Shown one piece after another: positions 41,496 through 50,778 of a stretch of DNA of 64,000 nucleotides; the first letter of the stretch is position 1; each line of letters begins with the position of its first letter. Location: assembly GCF_013141825.1 (NCBI RefSeq), contig NZ_RZNH01000017.1, forward strand, positions 34,617 to 98,616, given 5' to 3'. Position numbers and translations under genes: made by a program. The DNA is from Marinifilum caeruleilacunae (GTDB taxonomy: Bacteria; Bacteroidota; Bacteroidia; Bacteroidales; Marinifilaceae). Below the pieces are notes generated by a model. It was not told the DNA's origin. It made no database searches and was given only the letters and a program-made list of their open reading frames with translations.

Positions 41496-43064
41496 TTATT
41501 TATTGTTGTTCACTGATAAGGGTTCACTATAACTGCTATTTTGCTGCTCCATAAGGTTCAACATTCTCGCTGTTGCTTTAATGGCAGCTTCAACCTGGTC
41601 TGGATCCAATCCCCTGGTCTTAAACTCCTTTCCTTTAAAATCCCAGGTAATTAAAGTTTCTACCAAAGCATCGGTTTTACCTCCAGGCGGAATTCTAACG
41701 AAATAATCTTTCAAAACGGGACGCTCTTTTCCCAACTTCTCGTATACACTCCAAATGGCGTTCATAAAAGCATCGTATTGTCCATCTCCCGAGGCCGTTC
41801 CCTCGTGCATTTGCCCATTAACTTCGATGTTAACAGAAGCAAAAGGTCTCATTCCCTTCGATAAGGACAATGAATAATGCTTGATGAGAATTGGCATCTC
41901 TTCCATGCTTTGATTTAAAACATCAGAAACAATGTAAGGAAGATCTTCTGTGGTAACTGTTTCCTTCTTATCGCCAAGCTCTATCACCTTCTGAGTCACC
42001 TTTTTCATGGTTTCCTCTTCCAGGGTCATTCCTAATTCTTCCAGGTTTTTCTTGATATTTGCCTTGCCCGATGTTTTCCCTAAAGCATACTTTCGTTCAC
42101 GACCAAATCGTTCTGGCATTAAACGGTTAAAGTACAAGTCGTCTTTTGAATCACCATCGGCATGAACTCCACAGGTTTGCGTAAATACATTCTCGCCTAC
42201 CAATGGTTTATTGGCCGGAATTCGAACCCCCGAGAAGGTCTCCACGATTCTACTTACCGTATTGATTTTCTCTTCATTTACATTGATTTTTCGAGCCAGA
42301 TGATCTTTAATCACTCCAACCACTGAGGCCAATGGAGCATTTCCTGCTCTCTCTCCCAAGCCATTTACTGTGGTATGAATTCCGTTTACACCTGCCAATA
42401 CAGATGAATATACATTGGCCAATGCCAAATCGTAATCGTTATGGGCATGAAAATCAAAATGTAGTTTTGGATATCTTTCACGACAAGCATAGCAAAAATC
42501 AAATGCCTGAACCTGGTTCATTACTCCCAAAGTATCAGGCAACATAAACCTTTGAATGTTTTCATTCTGCAGTTCATCCAAGAGATACCAAACATAGTCT
42601 CTTGAAGTTAACATTCCATTCGACCAATCCTCAAGGTAAAGATTCACCTTTATGCCTAATTTTTCGGCGTAAGCAACCGCGTCCTTCACATCCTGAACAT
42701 GCTGTCCCGGCGTTTTTCGCAACTGCCCCTGAAGGTGCTTTAACGACCCTTTCGATAAAAGATTCACGACACGTGCACCACTTTTATAAATCCAATCCAG
42801 CGAAGCTCTCCCATCAATAAATCCAAGTACCTCGATTTTATCAATCATACCATTTTCATCGGCCCATTTGGTAATTTTCTTTACCGCCTGAAATTCTCCT
42901 TCTGATACTCTCGCGGAAGCAACTTCCAATCGATCTACTTTAACGGATTGCAACAAGAGTTTGGCAACACCCAACTTTTCATTGGCATTGAAACTCACTC
43001 CCGAAGTCTGCTCACCATCCCTGAGGGTGGTGTCCATTATTTCTAAGCTACGCAGTTCGTTCAT
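41496..43064 (-). CDS. Second LeuA-type synthase, possibly (R)-citramalate synthase
   Basis: 522 aa. HMGL-like TIM barrel with the metal site [17 protein letters not shown] and HAHNDYDLALAN, followed by a LeuA dimer/regulatory domain (about 385-510). It differs from the true LeuA downstream of leader 3 ([13 protein letters not shown]...CHNDLGMA). Such paralogues inside Bacteroidota leu operons are annotated variously as LeuA2 or citramalate synthase. If it uses pyruvate, with LeuCD and LeuB it would make 2-oxobutanoate without threonine. Seen: paralogy and domain content. Inferred: citramalate activity. Confidence 0.75.
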   Translation of the reverse strand: MNELRSLEIMDTTLRDGEQTSGVSFNANEKLGVAKLLLQSVKVDRLEVASARVSEGEFQAVKKITKWADENGMIDKIEVLGFIDGRASLDWIYKSGARVVNLLSKGSLKHLQGQLRKTPGQHVQDVKDAVAYAEKLGIKVNLYLEDWSNGMLTSRDYVWYLLDELQNENIQRFMLPDTLGVMNQVQAFDFCYACRERYPKLHFDFHAHNDYDLALANVYSSVLAGVNGIHTTVNGLGERAGNAPLASVVGVIKDHLARKINVNEEKINTVSRIVETFSGVRIPANKPLVGENVFTQTCGVHADGDSKDDLYFNRLMPERFGRERKYALGKTSGKANIKKNLEELGMTLEEETMKKVTQKVIELGDKKETVTTEDLPYIVSDVLNQSMEEMPILIKHYSLSLSKGMRPFASVNIEVNGQMHEGTASGDGQYDAFMNAIWSVYEKLGKERPVLKDYFVRIPPGGKTDALVETLITWDFKGKEFKTRGLDPDQVEAAIKATARMLNLMEQQNSSYSEPLSVNNNK

Positions 43065-43185
43065 TCTTGTGTTATTTTGTGAATGAGTTAATTTGTGAAT
43101 TCGAAAAAAAACATCATTGTTATTTGCAACTGACCCTAAACTAATTAGCTAATTGACGAAGTCACAAAATCACAATTTTGCAAAT

Positions 43186-43767
43186 TTACTCCTCCTCAAA
43201 TTCTTCTATATTTTCTTTTTTATTTAAGAGGTAATCGATGTCATCAAATCCATTCAACAAGCAGTTTTTCTTGTAAGGATTAATTTCAAATTCCTCTTTC
43301 ACTCCATTCAGTGATATGCTTTGTTCTTCAAGGTTAACAAGCAATTTCTGATTGTTATCTTCTTCAACTGCAGCAAAAACTTTGCTTAAAAACTCTGGAG
43401 ATACAACCACTGGTAGCACACCATTATTTAAGGCATTGTTTCTAAAAATATCTGCAAAGAAACTGCTGACAACCACCTTAAATCCATAATCGTGTACAGC
43501 CCATGCAGCATGTTCTCTTGAGGAACCACTTCCGAAATTTTTTCCGGCTACTAAAATTTGTCCAGAATATTTCGGATTGTTCAGAACGAAATCCTTGTTT
43601 TCCGATCCATCTGCAGCATACCTCCAGTCTCTAAATAAGTTCTCTCCAAAACCTTCACGACTTGTTGCTTTTAGGAATCGTGCAGGAATAATCTGGTCTG
43701 TATCTACATTTTCGATAGGAAGAGGTACATAACCCGACTCTAAAACGGTAAATTTATCTATTGGCAT
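43186..43767 (-). CDS. leuD: 3-isopropylmalate dehydratase small subunit
   Basis: 193 aa from the ATG at 43767 ([32 protein letters not shown] in parts). The frame continues to 43836, but the family starts here. The swivel domain motifs [14 protein letters not shown] and [16 protein letters not shown] are intact. It forms the isomerase with LeuC, whose stop codon lies 83 nt upstream. Confidence 0.96.
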   Translation of the reverse strand: MPIDKFTVLESGYVPLPIENVDTDQIIPARFLKATSREGFGENLFRDWRYAADGSENKDFVLNNPKYSGQILVAGKNFGSGSSREHAAWAVHDYGFKVVVSSFFADIFRNNALNNGVLPVVVSPEFLSKVFAAVEEDNNQKLLVNLEEQSISLNGVKEEFEINPYKKNCLLNGFDDIDYLLNKKENIEEFEEE

Positions 43768-43850
43768 TTTTTCATCTTTTAAGCAATTAGCGAACTGATC
43801 GTAATAGTTTCCAAGATCATCTTCAGCTAATAGCATTTGTACATTCTTTA

Positions 43851-45251
43851 TTAAAACAAGTCTCTTGGATCTGTAATTACACCAGTAACAGCTGCTGCTG
43901 CCGCGGTTAACGGACTGGCTAAAAGTGTTCTTGATCCCGGACCTTGTCTTCCCTCAAAATTTCTGTTCGAAGTAGAAACACTATATTTTCCAGCAGGAAT
44001 TTTATCATCATTCATTGCCAGGCATGCCGAACATCCAGGCTGACGCAATTCAAAACCTGCTTTTTCCAATACTTCTACCAATCCTTCTTCCTGGGCTTGT
44101 TTTTCTACCTGCTTTGAACCTGGTACAATCCATGCCGTTACAGAATCGGCTTTTTTCTTGCCTTTAACAACAGAGGCCAACATTCTTAAATCTTCGATTC
44201 TACCATTGGTACAACTGCCTACAAAAACATAGTCTACTTTCTTGCCCAACAATTGATCTCCCAGGCCAAAGCCCATGTATTCCAATGACTTTTTGAATGT
44301 TGGAAGTTCTGAAGCTTCCACTTCTTCAGCAGTTGGGATACTTCCCGAAATTCCTGTCCCCATTCCCGGATTCGTACCATAGGTCAGCATAGGTTCAATC
44401 TCCTCTGCCTTAAAAGTGTATTCTTTATCGAAAACTGCTCCCTCATCGCTTTTTAATTCTTTCCATTTGGCAACAGCTTTATCCCATTCTTCACCTTTGG
44501 GTGCAAACTCACGGCCTTTTACATATTCGAAAGTAGTATCGTCTGGAGCTATCATTCCTCCACGAGCTCCCATTTCGATGCTCATGTTGCACACAGTCAT
44601 CCTACCTTCCATACTCAAGTTGCGAACTGCCGATCCTGCATACTCCACAAAATACCCGGTTGCTCCACCTGTTCCCAGTTGAGAAATCACGTAAAGTGTT
44701 AGGTCTTTTGCTGTAACTCCTTTTTGCAATTCTCCATCAACAGTAATTCGCATTTTTTTAGGTTTTGGCTGAAGAATACACTGAGTAGCCAAGACCATTT
44801 CAACTTCCGAAGTTCCAATCCCAAAAGCAACGGCTCCAAAAGCTCCATGAGTAGAGGTATGACTATCGCCACAAACCATTGTCATGCCAGGTTGTGTATG
44901 TCCAAGTTCAGGGCCCACAACATGTACAATCCCATTTTTAGGGTGGTTCAGACCATAAAGTGTAATATCATTCTTCTCACAATTTGCACTTAAGGTTTCT
45001 ACCTGCTTTCTTGATAACTCATCCTGAATGGTCAGGTGCTGATTTTCGGTAGGAATGTTATGATCGGGCGTCGCAACAGTTTTTTCAGGTCGGAAAACTT
45101 TAAGGCCACGTGCCTCAAGACCTGCAAATGCCTGCGGACTGGTTACCTCATGTATCAAATGTTTATCGATATACAATACACTAGGACCTCCATCGATTTT
45201 CTCAACCACATGAGCATCCCATACTTTATCAAATAATGTTTTTGGTTCCAT
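43851..45251 (-). CDS. leuC: 3-isopropylmalate dehydratase large subunit
   Basis: 466 aa. Aconitase-family motifs: [24 protein letters not shown] in pieces, and the three [4Fe-4S] cysteines in GSCTNGR and [10 protein letters not shown]. It isomerises 2-isopropylmalate to 3-isopropylmalate. Length is typical (about 465). It lies 47 nt after leuA. Confidence 0.97.
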   Translation of the reverse strand: MEPKTLFDKVWDAHVVEKIDGGPSVLYIDKHLIHEVTSPQAFAGLEARGLKVFRPEKTVATPDHNIPTENQHLTIQDELSRKQVETLSANCEKNDITLYGLNHPKNGIVHVVGPELGHTQPGMTMVCGDSHTSTHGAFGAVAFGIGTSEVEMVLATQCILQPKPKKMRITVDGELQKGVTAKDLTLYVISQLGTGGATGYFVEYAGSAVRNLSMEGRMTVCNMSIEMGARGGMIAPDDTTFEYVKGREFAPKGEEWDKAVAKWKELKSDEGAVFDKEYTFKAEEIEPMLTYGTNPGMGTGISGSIPTAEEVEASELPTFKKSLEYMGFGLGDQLLGKKVDYVFVGSCTNGRIEDLRMLASVVKGKKKADSVTAWIVPGSKQVEKQAQEEGLVEVLEKAGFELRQPGCSACLAMNDDKIPAGKYSVSTSNRNFEGRQGPGSRTLLASPLTAAAAAVTGVITDPRDLF

Positions 45252-45298
45252 TTTTATTAAGATATTGGCAATATTCTTTATTTTTTTCTATTCAATTT

Positions 45299-46795
45299 CT
45301 AGTAAACCACTTTCGATAGCGCATCTACCAAGGCTTCAACCGAAGCAGTAATAATATCAACATTGGCTCCAAATCCGTAAACCACTTTTCCATTGTGTTC
45401 CAACTGAACATGAACTTTTCCAAGGTCATCGCTTCCACGTGTTAATGCCTGTACAAGGAATTCTCCCAATGTGAATTTTTGTTTGATCAGTTTCTTTACT
45501 GCGTTGAAACAGGCATCGATCGGACCATTTCCTTCGGCTGTTGCAGCACAACTTTCACCTTTTATTTTAAGATGAACTGTTGCCATTGGTATGGTCGATT
45601 TACCTGATACTACCTGTAACAATTCCAACTCTACAGTTTTGTCAAGATTCTCTTTTTCTCCCATCAACTCGGCAAGATCTTTCTCGCTTAAGTTCTTACG
45701 CTGATCAGCCATAACCAGGAATCTAGAATAAGCGTCATCCAACTCCTCTTTCGACAAGTTATAACCCATCTGTTCCAGGTGATGATTCAATGCTGCACGA
45801 CCACTACGCGCTGTCAATACGATAGCCGATTCCTGAATTCCAACTTCAACCGGATCAATAATTTCGTAGTTCTCCCTGTTTTTCAATACTCCATCCTGGT
45901 GGATTCCAGAAGAGTGCGCAAAAGCGTTACGACCTACAATAGCCTTGTTGGCCTGTACCGGCATGTTCATTAATGATGATACCAGGCGACTGGCTCCATA
46001 AATCTCTTTTGTATTGATATCGGTATGCAATGGCAAATCATGATGAGTTTTTACAGCCATTACAACCTCTTCCAAAGAAGTGTTCCCTGCGCGCTCTCCA
46101 ATACCATTAATGGTAACCTCAACCTGGCGAGCTCCGTTAATTACGCCGCTAAGAGAATTGGCTGTTGCCATCCCCAAATCGTTATGACAGTGAGTAGAAA
46201 GAACTGCTTTGTGCACATTGGAAACATTTTCCATTAGGTATTTGATTTTTGCACCATATTCAGCTGGCAAACAGTAACCGGTTGTATCAGGAATATTAAT
46301 TACAGTTGCTCCTGCAGCAATTACAGCTTCTACAACTCTTGCCAAATATGCATTGTCCGATCGGCCTGCATCCTCTGCATAAAACTCAACATCCTCCACA
46401 TAACGTTTTGCATATTTTACAGCTCGAACTGCTCGTTCTAAAATTTCTTCAGGATTCGAATTTAATTTTGACTTGATATGATATGGTGAAGTTCCAATTC
46501 CGGTATGGATTCTTCCTCGCTTTGCAAATTTGAGTGCTTCGGCAGCAACATCTATGTCTTTTTCAACCGCACGTGTCAATGCACAAATGGTTGGATTACT
46601 TACTGCTTTAGCGATCTCGACGACCGATTGAAAATCCCCTGGACTTGAAACCGGAAAGCCAGCTTCAATTACATCAACACCTAAGGCCTCAAGTGTTTTT
46701 GCCACTTCAATCTTTTCAATAGTATTCAATTGGCAGCCTGGCACTTGTTCACCATCGCGCAATGTTGTGTCGAAAATAAATAACTTGTCACTCAT
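45299..46795 (-). CDS. leuA: 2-isopropylmalate synthase
   Basis: 498 aa. HMGL-like barrel (about 1-270) with [15 protein letters not shown] and [15 protein letters not shown] metal sites, a linker with [15 protein letters not shown], and a LeuA regulatory domain (about 370-498) that binds leucine for feedback inhibition. It makes the first committed step of leucine synthesis. It is the first structural gene after the leader 3 attenuator, whose terminator lies about 45 nt upstream of the start codon. Confidence 0.96.
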   Translation of the reverse strand: MSDKLFIFDTTLRDGEQVPGCQLNTIEKIEVAKTLEALGVDVIEAGFPVSSPGDFQSVVEIAKAVSNPTICALTRAVEKDIDVAAEALKFAKRGRIHTGIGTSPYHIKSKLNSNPEEILERAVRAVKYAKRYVEDVEFYAEDAGRSDNAYLARVVEAVIAAGATVINIPDTTGYCLPAEYGAKIKYLMENVSNVHKAVLSTHCHNDLGMATANSLSGVINGARQVEVTINGIGERAGNTSLEEVVMAVKTHHDLPLHTDINTKEIYGASRLVSSLMNMPVQANKAIVGRNAFAHSSGIHQDGVLKNRENYEIIDPVEVGIQESAIVLTARSGRAALNHHLEQMGYNLSKEELDDAYSRFLVMADQRKNLSEKDLAELMGEKENLDKTVELELLQVVSGKSTIPMATVHLKIKGESCAATAEGNGPIDACFNAVKKLIKQKFTLGEFLVQALTRGSDDLGKVHVQLEHNGKVVYGFGANVDIITASVEALVDALSKVVY

Positions 46796-46838
46796 TTTTT
46801 CGTGTTTTGATAACTTGGTTAATTGTTAGTTTTTGTTG

Positions 46839-46873
46839 TAAAAAAAAAGTTCCTCCATTTTGGAAGAACTTTG
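46839..46873 (-). terminator. Attenuator terminator in front of leuA
   Basis: On the - strand AAAGTTCTTCC (46862-46872) pairs with GGAGGAACTTT (46846-46856, one G-U pair), followed by a U-run. It sits between the leader 3 gene and leuA. The 5' arm segment TCTTCC can alternatively pair with GGAAGA (46912-46917), which lies inside the leader gene. Confidence 0.9.
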
Positions 46874-46900
46874 CATTATGATCATTCTATCTTTCTCAGA

Positions 46901-46990
46901 TTATAACACAGTCTTCCTATTCGATCTTCTAATAATAATGAGATCAAGAATGAGAATTAAACCAATAATTAATGAACTTGCGTACATCAT
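46901..46990 (-). CDS. leu operon leader peptide (leader 3)
   Basis: 29-codon gene starting at the ATG at 46990 (a tandem ATG ATG) and ending at TAA 46901-46903. The peptide contains LIIGLILILDLIII followed by a basic tail RRSNRK. It has 6 Leu and 7 Ile codons but only one Val, near the end. It stands between a TACGTTTG promoter box and an intrinsic terminator, upstream of leuA. This is the plan of a ribosome-stalling leader: scarcity of charged Leu or Ile tRNA stalls the ribosome, frees GGAAGA late in the gene and blocks the terminator. Too short for gene callers. Confidence 0.9.
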   Translation of the reverse strand: MMYASSLIIGLILILDLIIIRRSNRKTVL

Positions 46991-47036
46991 GATTTGAGTC
47001 TGTGTTACTATTTTAGTCTGATTTTTAAATCCTGAA

Positions 47037-47044
47037 CAAACGTA
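47037..47044 (-). promoter_or_regulatory. Candidate -7 box of the leu-ilvA operon promoter
   Basis: TACGTTTG matches TAnnTTTG exactly, 46 nt before the leader 3 start codon. The -33 element is weak (TTG at 47069-47071, spacer 24). Confidence 0.6.
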
Positions 47045-47162
47045 AAAACTAATGTCAACGAGAAAAAACAATTTATCTCAACAAGCTACGATATTCAAAG
47101 CAATTCAAATGTTTTTTTTCTACCACCTACAAGTCCACATCCTACTCATTTACTTGTAATTA

Positions 47163-47267
47163 AACACATTTTCAACGAATCAAAATATGGGATCTTCAAG
47201 CCATTTCGAACTTGAGTTTTGAGTGATCATGTGAATGAGAAAACTTGAAAAGCAACACATTTTCAAC
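47163..47267. repeat. 14-bp direct repeat downstream of ilvC
   Basis: AACACATTTTCAAC is found at 47163-47176 and 47254-47267. The function is unknown; one copy lies inside the hairpin at 47231-47277. Confidence 0.5.
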
Positions 47268-47277
47268 TCCCATTCAC
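47231..47277 (-). terminator. Possible 3'-end hairpin of the ilvDBNC transcript
   Basis: GTGAATG (47231-47237) with CATTCAC (47271-47277), and inside it TTGAAAA (47245-47251) with TTTTCAA (47260-47266). It lies about 25-70 nt past the ilvC stop. There is no clear U-run, so termination may be partial. Confidence 0.45.
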
Positions 47278-47302
47278 ACAATTACTACTTTACCTAACTA
47301 CA

Positions 47303-48349
47303 CTAGCTATTTTCCGGGCGAAGCTTACGAACCGCTGTTCCAGCTTGCCACATTTCGCTTTCGCGAAGTTCCTTCAATTCTTCTTCCAACTTTACACGAT
47401 AGTTTTCCTCGCTATTCGAGTCTATCGAACGCTGTGCCTCGTTTCCTGCAGATACTTCATTATAAAGCTTTTCGAAAACTGGCTTGGTAGCATCACGGAA
47501 CGGTTTCCACCAATCCAATGCTCCACGCTGCGCTGTGGTTGATGTATTTGCATACATCCAATCCATTCCGTTTTCGGCTACCAAAGGCATCAAACTCTGA
47601 GTCAATTCCTCAACGGTTTCGTTAAAAGCCTCCGATGGTGAGTGTCCATTTGCACGAAGCACTTCATACTGTGCTGCAAAAATTCCCTGTATACATCCCA
47701 TCAATGTTCCACGCTCGCCTGTTAGGTCTGAATATACCTCTCTCTTAAAGGTAGTTTCGAACAAATATCCTGAGCCTACACCAATCCCCAAGGCTACTAC
47801 TCTGTCAAAAGCTTTTCCTGTAGCATCCTGGAAAATTGCGTACGATGAGTTCAAACCTCTTCCTTCCAGGAACATTCTTCTCAAGCTGGTTCCCGAACCT
47901 TTAGGGGCAACCAAAATTACATCAACATCGGCCGGAGGAACAATTCCTGTGCGTTCTTTATATGTGATCCCAAATCCGTGCGAGAAATACAAAGCTTTCC
48001 CTGGAGTCAAATATTTTTTCACTGTTGGCCATACTGCAATCTGCCCTGCATCCGAAAGCAAATATTGAATGATTGTTGCCTTCTCCAAAGCTTCTTCAAT
48101 TTCGAAAAGCGTTTCTCCTGGTACCCAACCATCAGCAACGGCCTTATCCCAGGTCTTCGATTCTTTACGCTGACCAATAATTACATTAAAACCGTTATCC
48201 TTTAGGTTTAACGATTGACCTGGTCCTTGTACACCATAACCAATAATTGCAATGGTTTCTTCTTTTAATACTTCGCGAGCTTTTTCCAATGGAAATTCCT
48301 CACGAGTTACAACTTGTTCTTCTACGCCGCCAAAATTAATTGTTGCCAT
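47303..48349 (-). CDS. ilvC: Ketol-acid reductoisomerase
   Basis: 348 aa, class I short form plus a C-terminal tail. The Rossmann motif is IGYGVQGPGQS, and the cofactor loop IGQRKESKTWDKA has Arg/Lys/Ser residues that fit NADPH. Mg-binding and catalytic residues lie in the knotted C-terminal domain (DLTGERGTLMG, with the acidic residues that bind Mg). It converts 2-acetolactate and 2-aceto-2-hydroxybutyrate in the Val/Leu and Ile branches. It is the last gene of ilvDBNC and lies 71 nt after ilvN. Confidence 0.96.
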   Translation of the reverse strand: MATINFGGVEEQVVTREEFPLEKAREVLKEETIAIIGYGVQGPGQSLNLKDNGFNVIIGQRKESKTWDKAVADGWVPGETLFEIEEALEKATIIQYLLSDAGQIAVWPTVKKYLTPGKALYFSHGFGITYKERTGIVPPADVDVILVAPKGSGTSLRRMFLEGRGLNSSYAIFQDATGKAFDRVVALGIGVGSGYLFETTFKREVYSDLTGERGTLMGCIQGIFAAQYEVLRANGHSPSEAFNETVEELTQSLMPLVAENGMDWMYANTSTTAQRGALDWWKPFRDATKPVFEKLYNEVSAGNEAQRSIDSNSEENYRVKLEEELKELRESEMWQAGTAVRKLRPENS

Positions 48350-48420
48350 TTTTAAATTTTTTTATTCTGGTTAAATAATATTAGATATTCTATCAATTGC
48401 AGAGGTTTAGCCCTGCTTGT

Positions 48421-48936
48421 TTAGTGTGATAATTCTTTCAAATAACTTGTAAATTCTTTTTTCTGACAGGAAACAGCTACTCGTCCCGATCTTGCAAACT
48501 GCAGTACTCCGTATTGTTCCAACTCGTTGAACAGTTCCTGATTTTCTGCTTTGTAACCAACTCTTTCGATCACCAAAAAATCCGGATTTACTGTAAGTAT
48601 CTTTGCATTCTGTCTTCGAATTAAAGCTTCAAGGTTTCCATTCAATTTGGGAGAGTTGGCAATTTTAAAAAGTGCTACTTCCTGGTGAACGATATCATCG
48701 GCTTCAAAATAAAGCGCCTTAAATACGCCGATAATTTTTTCAAGCTGGCGAACCACGTTCTCAATCTTCTTTTCTTCAGAGAAGACTACAATGGTATATC
48801 TCGAAACACCTTTTACTTCAGATTCTGAAACCGTTAAACTTTCGATATTTATTTTTCGTCGCGAGAAAACTATCGTTACCTCATTCAACAATCCTATATT
48901 GTTTTCGGAAAAAACCGTTATTGTATATTCTTTCAT
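48421..48936 (-). CDS. ilvN: Acetolactate synthase regulatory (small) subunit
   Basis: 171 aa. An N-terminal ACT domain (about 3-75; ITVFSENNIGLLNEVTIVFSRRKINIESL in parts) and a C-terminal ACT-like domain match the long small-subunit class (IlvH type). It confers valine feedback on IlvB. It lies 86 nt after ilvB. Confidence 0.93.
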   Translation of the reverse strand: MKEYTITVFSENNIGLLNEVTIVFSRRKINIESLTVSESEVKGVSRYTIVVFSEEKKIENVVRQLEKIIGVFKALYFEADDIVHQEVALFKIANSPKLNGNLEALIRRQNAKILTVNPDFLVIERVGYKAENQELFNELEQYGVLQFARSGRVAVSCQKKEFTSYLKELSH

Positions 48937-49022
48937 TTCAATTAGATTTTGAGATTTTACCTCTGAGATGGTTTGGAATACCTATTTTATCTCATTCATC
49001 ATTAATAATTAATCATTGAAAA

Positions 49023-50777
49023 TTATTCAAGTCTCATGTCAGAAACTGCTGCCCCAGGAGCAATCATTGGCAATACATTGCTTTCTGTTTCAACAACAAC
49101 TTCAAGGAAATATGCGCCAGGAAAATCCAGCATCTCCTGAATCGCATCTTGCAATTCTTCACGCTTACTAACCCTTCTGGCTTTAATTCCATATCCTTCA
49201 ACAATCTTTACAAAATCCGGATTGTCCATTTCCGTGTAAGAGAATCTTTGTTCAAAAAACAGATCCTGCCACTGACGAACCATTCCAAGGAAAGAGTTGT
49301 TCAATACAATCGATTTTACAGGCAACTTGTATTGACGAATTACCGCTAGTTCCTGTATGGTCATCTGAAATCCACCATCACCAGATACCGAAACTACCGT
49401 TGCATTTGGATCTGCAATTTGGGCTCCAATTGCCGCTGGCATTCCAAATCCCATGGTTCCCAAACCTCCCGAAGTAACCTGTGTATTCGGATTTTTGAAT
49501 TTGTAATACCTGGCACTTGTCATTTGGTGCTGACCTACATCGGTACACAGAATGGCTTCTCCATTGGTTTTTTCCGATAAGCTGTCGATTACCTCGGCCA
49601 TATTGATTCGCTCACGACTCGAATGGGTCTGCTTTTCAATTACTTTATCAAATTCCAATTGATAATAATCTTTAAAAGTTTGCATCCATTCTTCCCTGTA
49701 ATCACCGTTTACTTTGGTATTCAATGCATGTAATGCTTGTTTGGCATCGGCCAATACAGGTACATCAACAGTAATATTCTTATTGTGCTCCGATCGATCG
49801 ATATCGATATGAATAATTTTTGCCTGTTTGGCATATTTTGAGGTATCACCTGTTACACGATCATCGAAACGCATTCCAACTGCAATCAACACATCACATT
49901 CATTGGTATTCATGTTCGGACCATAATTTCCGTGCATTCCAAGCATTCCAACATACAATGGATGATCGGTAGGGAAAGCCGACAAGCCCAACAATGTACA
50001 GGCTACTGGTATTTGAGTCTTCTCCACAAATTCCATAAACTCCTGCTCGGCACCCGACAATAGAATTCCCTGTCCAGCCAAAATCAAAGGCTTCTTTGCA
50101 GCATTGATCAATTCAGCTGCCGCTGATATTTCATCCATATTCAACTTGGGTACAGGTTGATAAGATCTAAGTCCCTTACATCTTTCGTATTTGTACTCGG
50201 CTTTTTGCACCTGGGCATCTTTTGTAATGTCGATCAAAACTGGTCCCGGACGACCTGTACGTGCAATGTAAAATGCCTTTGCAATTACTTCTGCTACTTC
50301 TTCCACTTTCGTGATTTGGAAGTTCCACTTGGTAACTGGCATCGAAAGACCAACCATATTGGTTTCCTGAAAAGCATCTGTTCCCAATAATCCACTTGGC
50401 ACCTGACCTGTAATTACAACCATTGGTGTAGAATCCAAATATGCATCGGCAAGGCCTGTCAGCAAGTTGGTTGCTCCCGGACCCGAAGTTGTGAAGCAAA
50501 CACCTGGTTTCTTTGTAATTCTGGCATATGCCTGGGCACTATGGGTTGCACCTTGCTCATGACGTGACATATAGTGTTTCAATTCTTTCTGATAATCGTA
50601 CAATGCATCGTACACTGGCATGATTGCTCCGCCGATATATCCAAACATGGTATCAACACCTTCCTGAATTAAACTTCGAACCAATATTTCTGCACCCGAT
50701 AAGATTTCGGTGGTCTTATTCATCTCTTTGATATTTTCGGTTTTTGTTGCTGTTTCCATCTTGTTAAGTTTTTGCAT
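49023..50777 (-). CDS. ilvB: Acetolactate synthase catalytic (large) subunit
   Basis: 584 aa. Thiamine diphosphate enzyme with the catalytic Glu in RHEQGATHSAQAYAR, FAD-binding middle domain, and the ThDP/Mg motif GDGGFQMTIQELAVIRQYKLPVKSIVLNN in pieces. It condenses pyruvate with pyruvate or 2-oxobutanoate. The longest frame starts one base after the ilvD stop codon. An internal ATG at 50759 (METATKTEN) or 50720 (MNKTTEILSGAEILV) would remove residues not seen in the family, so the exact start is uncertain. Confidence 0.96.
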   Translation of the reverse strand: MQKLNKMETATKTENIKEMNKTTEILSGAEILVRSLIQEGVDTMFGYIGGAIMPVYDALYDYQKELKHYMSRHEQGATHSAQAYARITKKPGVCFTTSGPGATNLLTGLADAYLDSTPMVVITGQVPSGLLGTDAFQETNMVGLSMPVTKWNFQITKVEEVAEVIAKAFYIARTGRPGPVLIDITKDAQVQKAEYKYERCKGLRSYQPVPKLNMDEISAAAELINAAKKPLILAGQGILLSGAEQEFMEFVEKTQIPVACTLLGLSAFPTDHPLYVGMLGMHGNYGPNMNTNECDVLIAVGMRFDDRVTGDTSKYAKQAKIIHIDIDRSEHNKNITVDVPVLADAKQALHALNTKVNGDYREEWMQTFKDYYQLEFDKVIEKQTHSSRERINMAEVIDSLSEKTNGEAILCTDVGQHQMTSARYYKFKNPNTQVTSGGLGTMGFGMPAAIGAQIADPNATVVSVSGDGGFQMTIQELAVIRQYKLPVKSIVLNNSFLGMVRQWQDLFFEQRFSYTEMDNPDFVKIVEGYGIKARRVSKREELQDAIQEMLDFPGAYFLEVVVETESNVLPMIAPGAAVSDMRLE

Positions 50778-50778
50778 G

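Noticed and set aside
43768-43836. N-terminal extension of leuD
   Set aside because: Extra 23 residues precede the conserved LeuD start; likely untranslated spacer that happens to be open.
47245-47490. 81-codon frame on the + strand over the ilvC 3' end
   Set aside because: Overlaps the ilvC frame and the 3' hairpin; no family signal.
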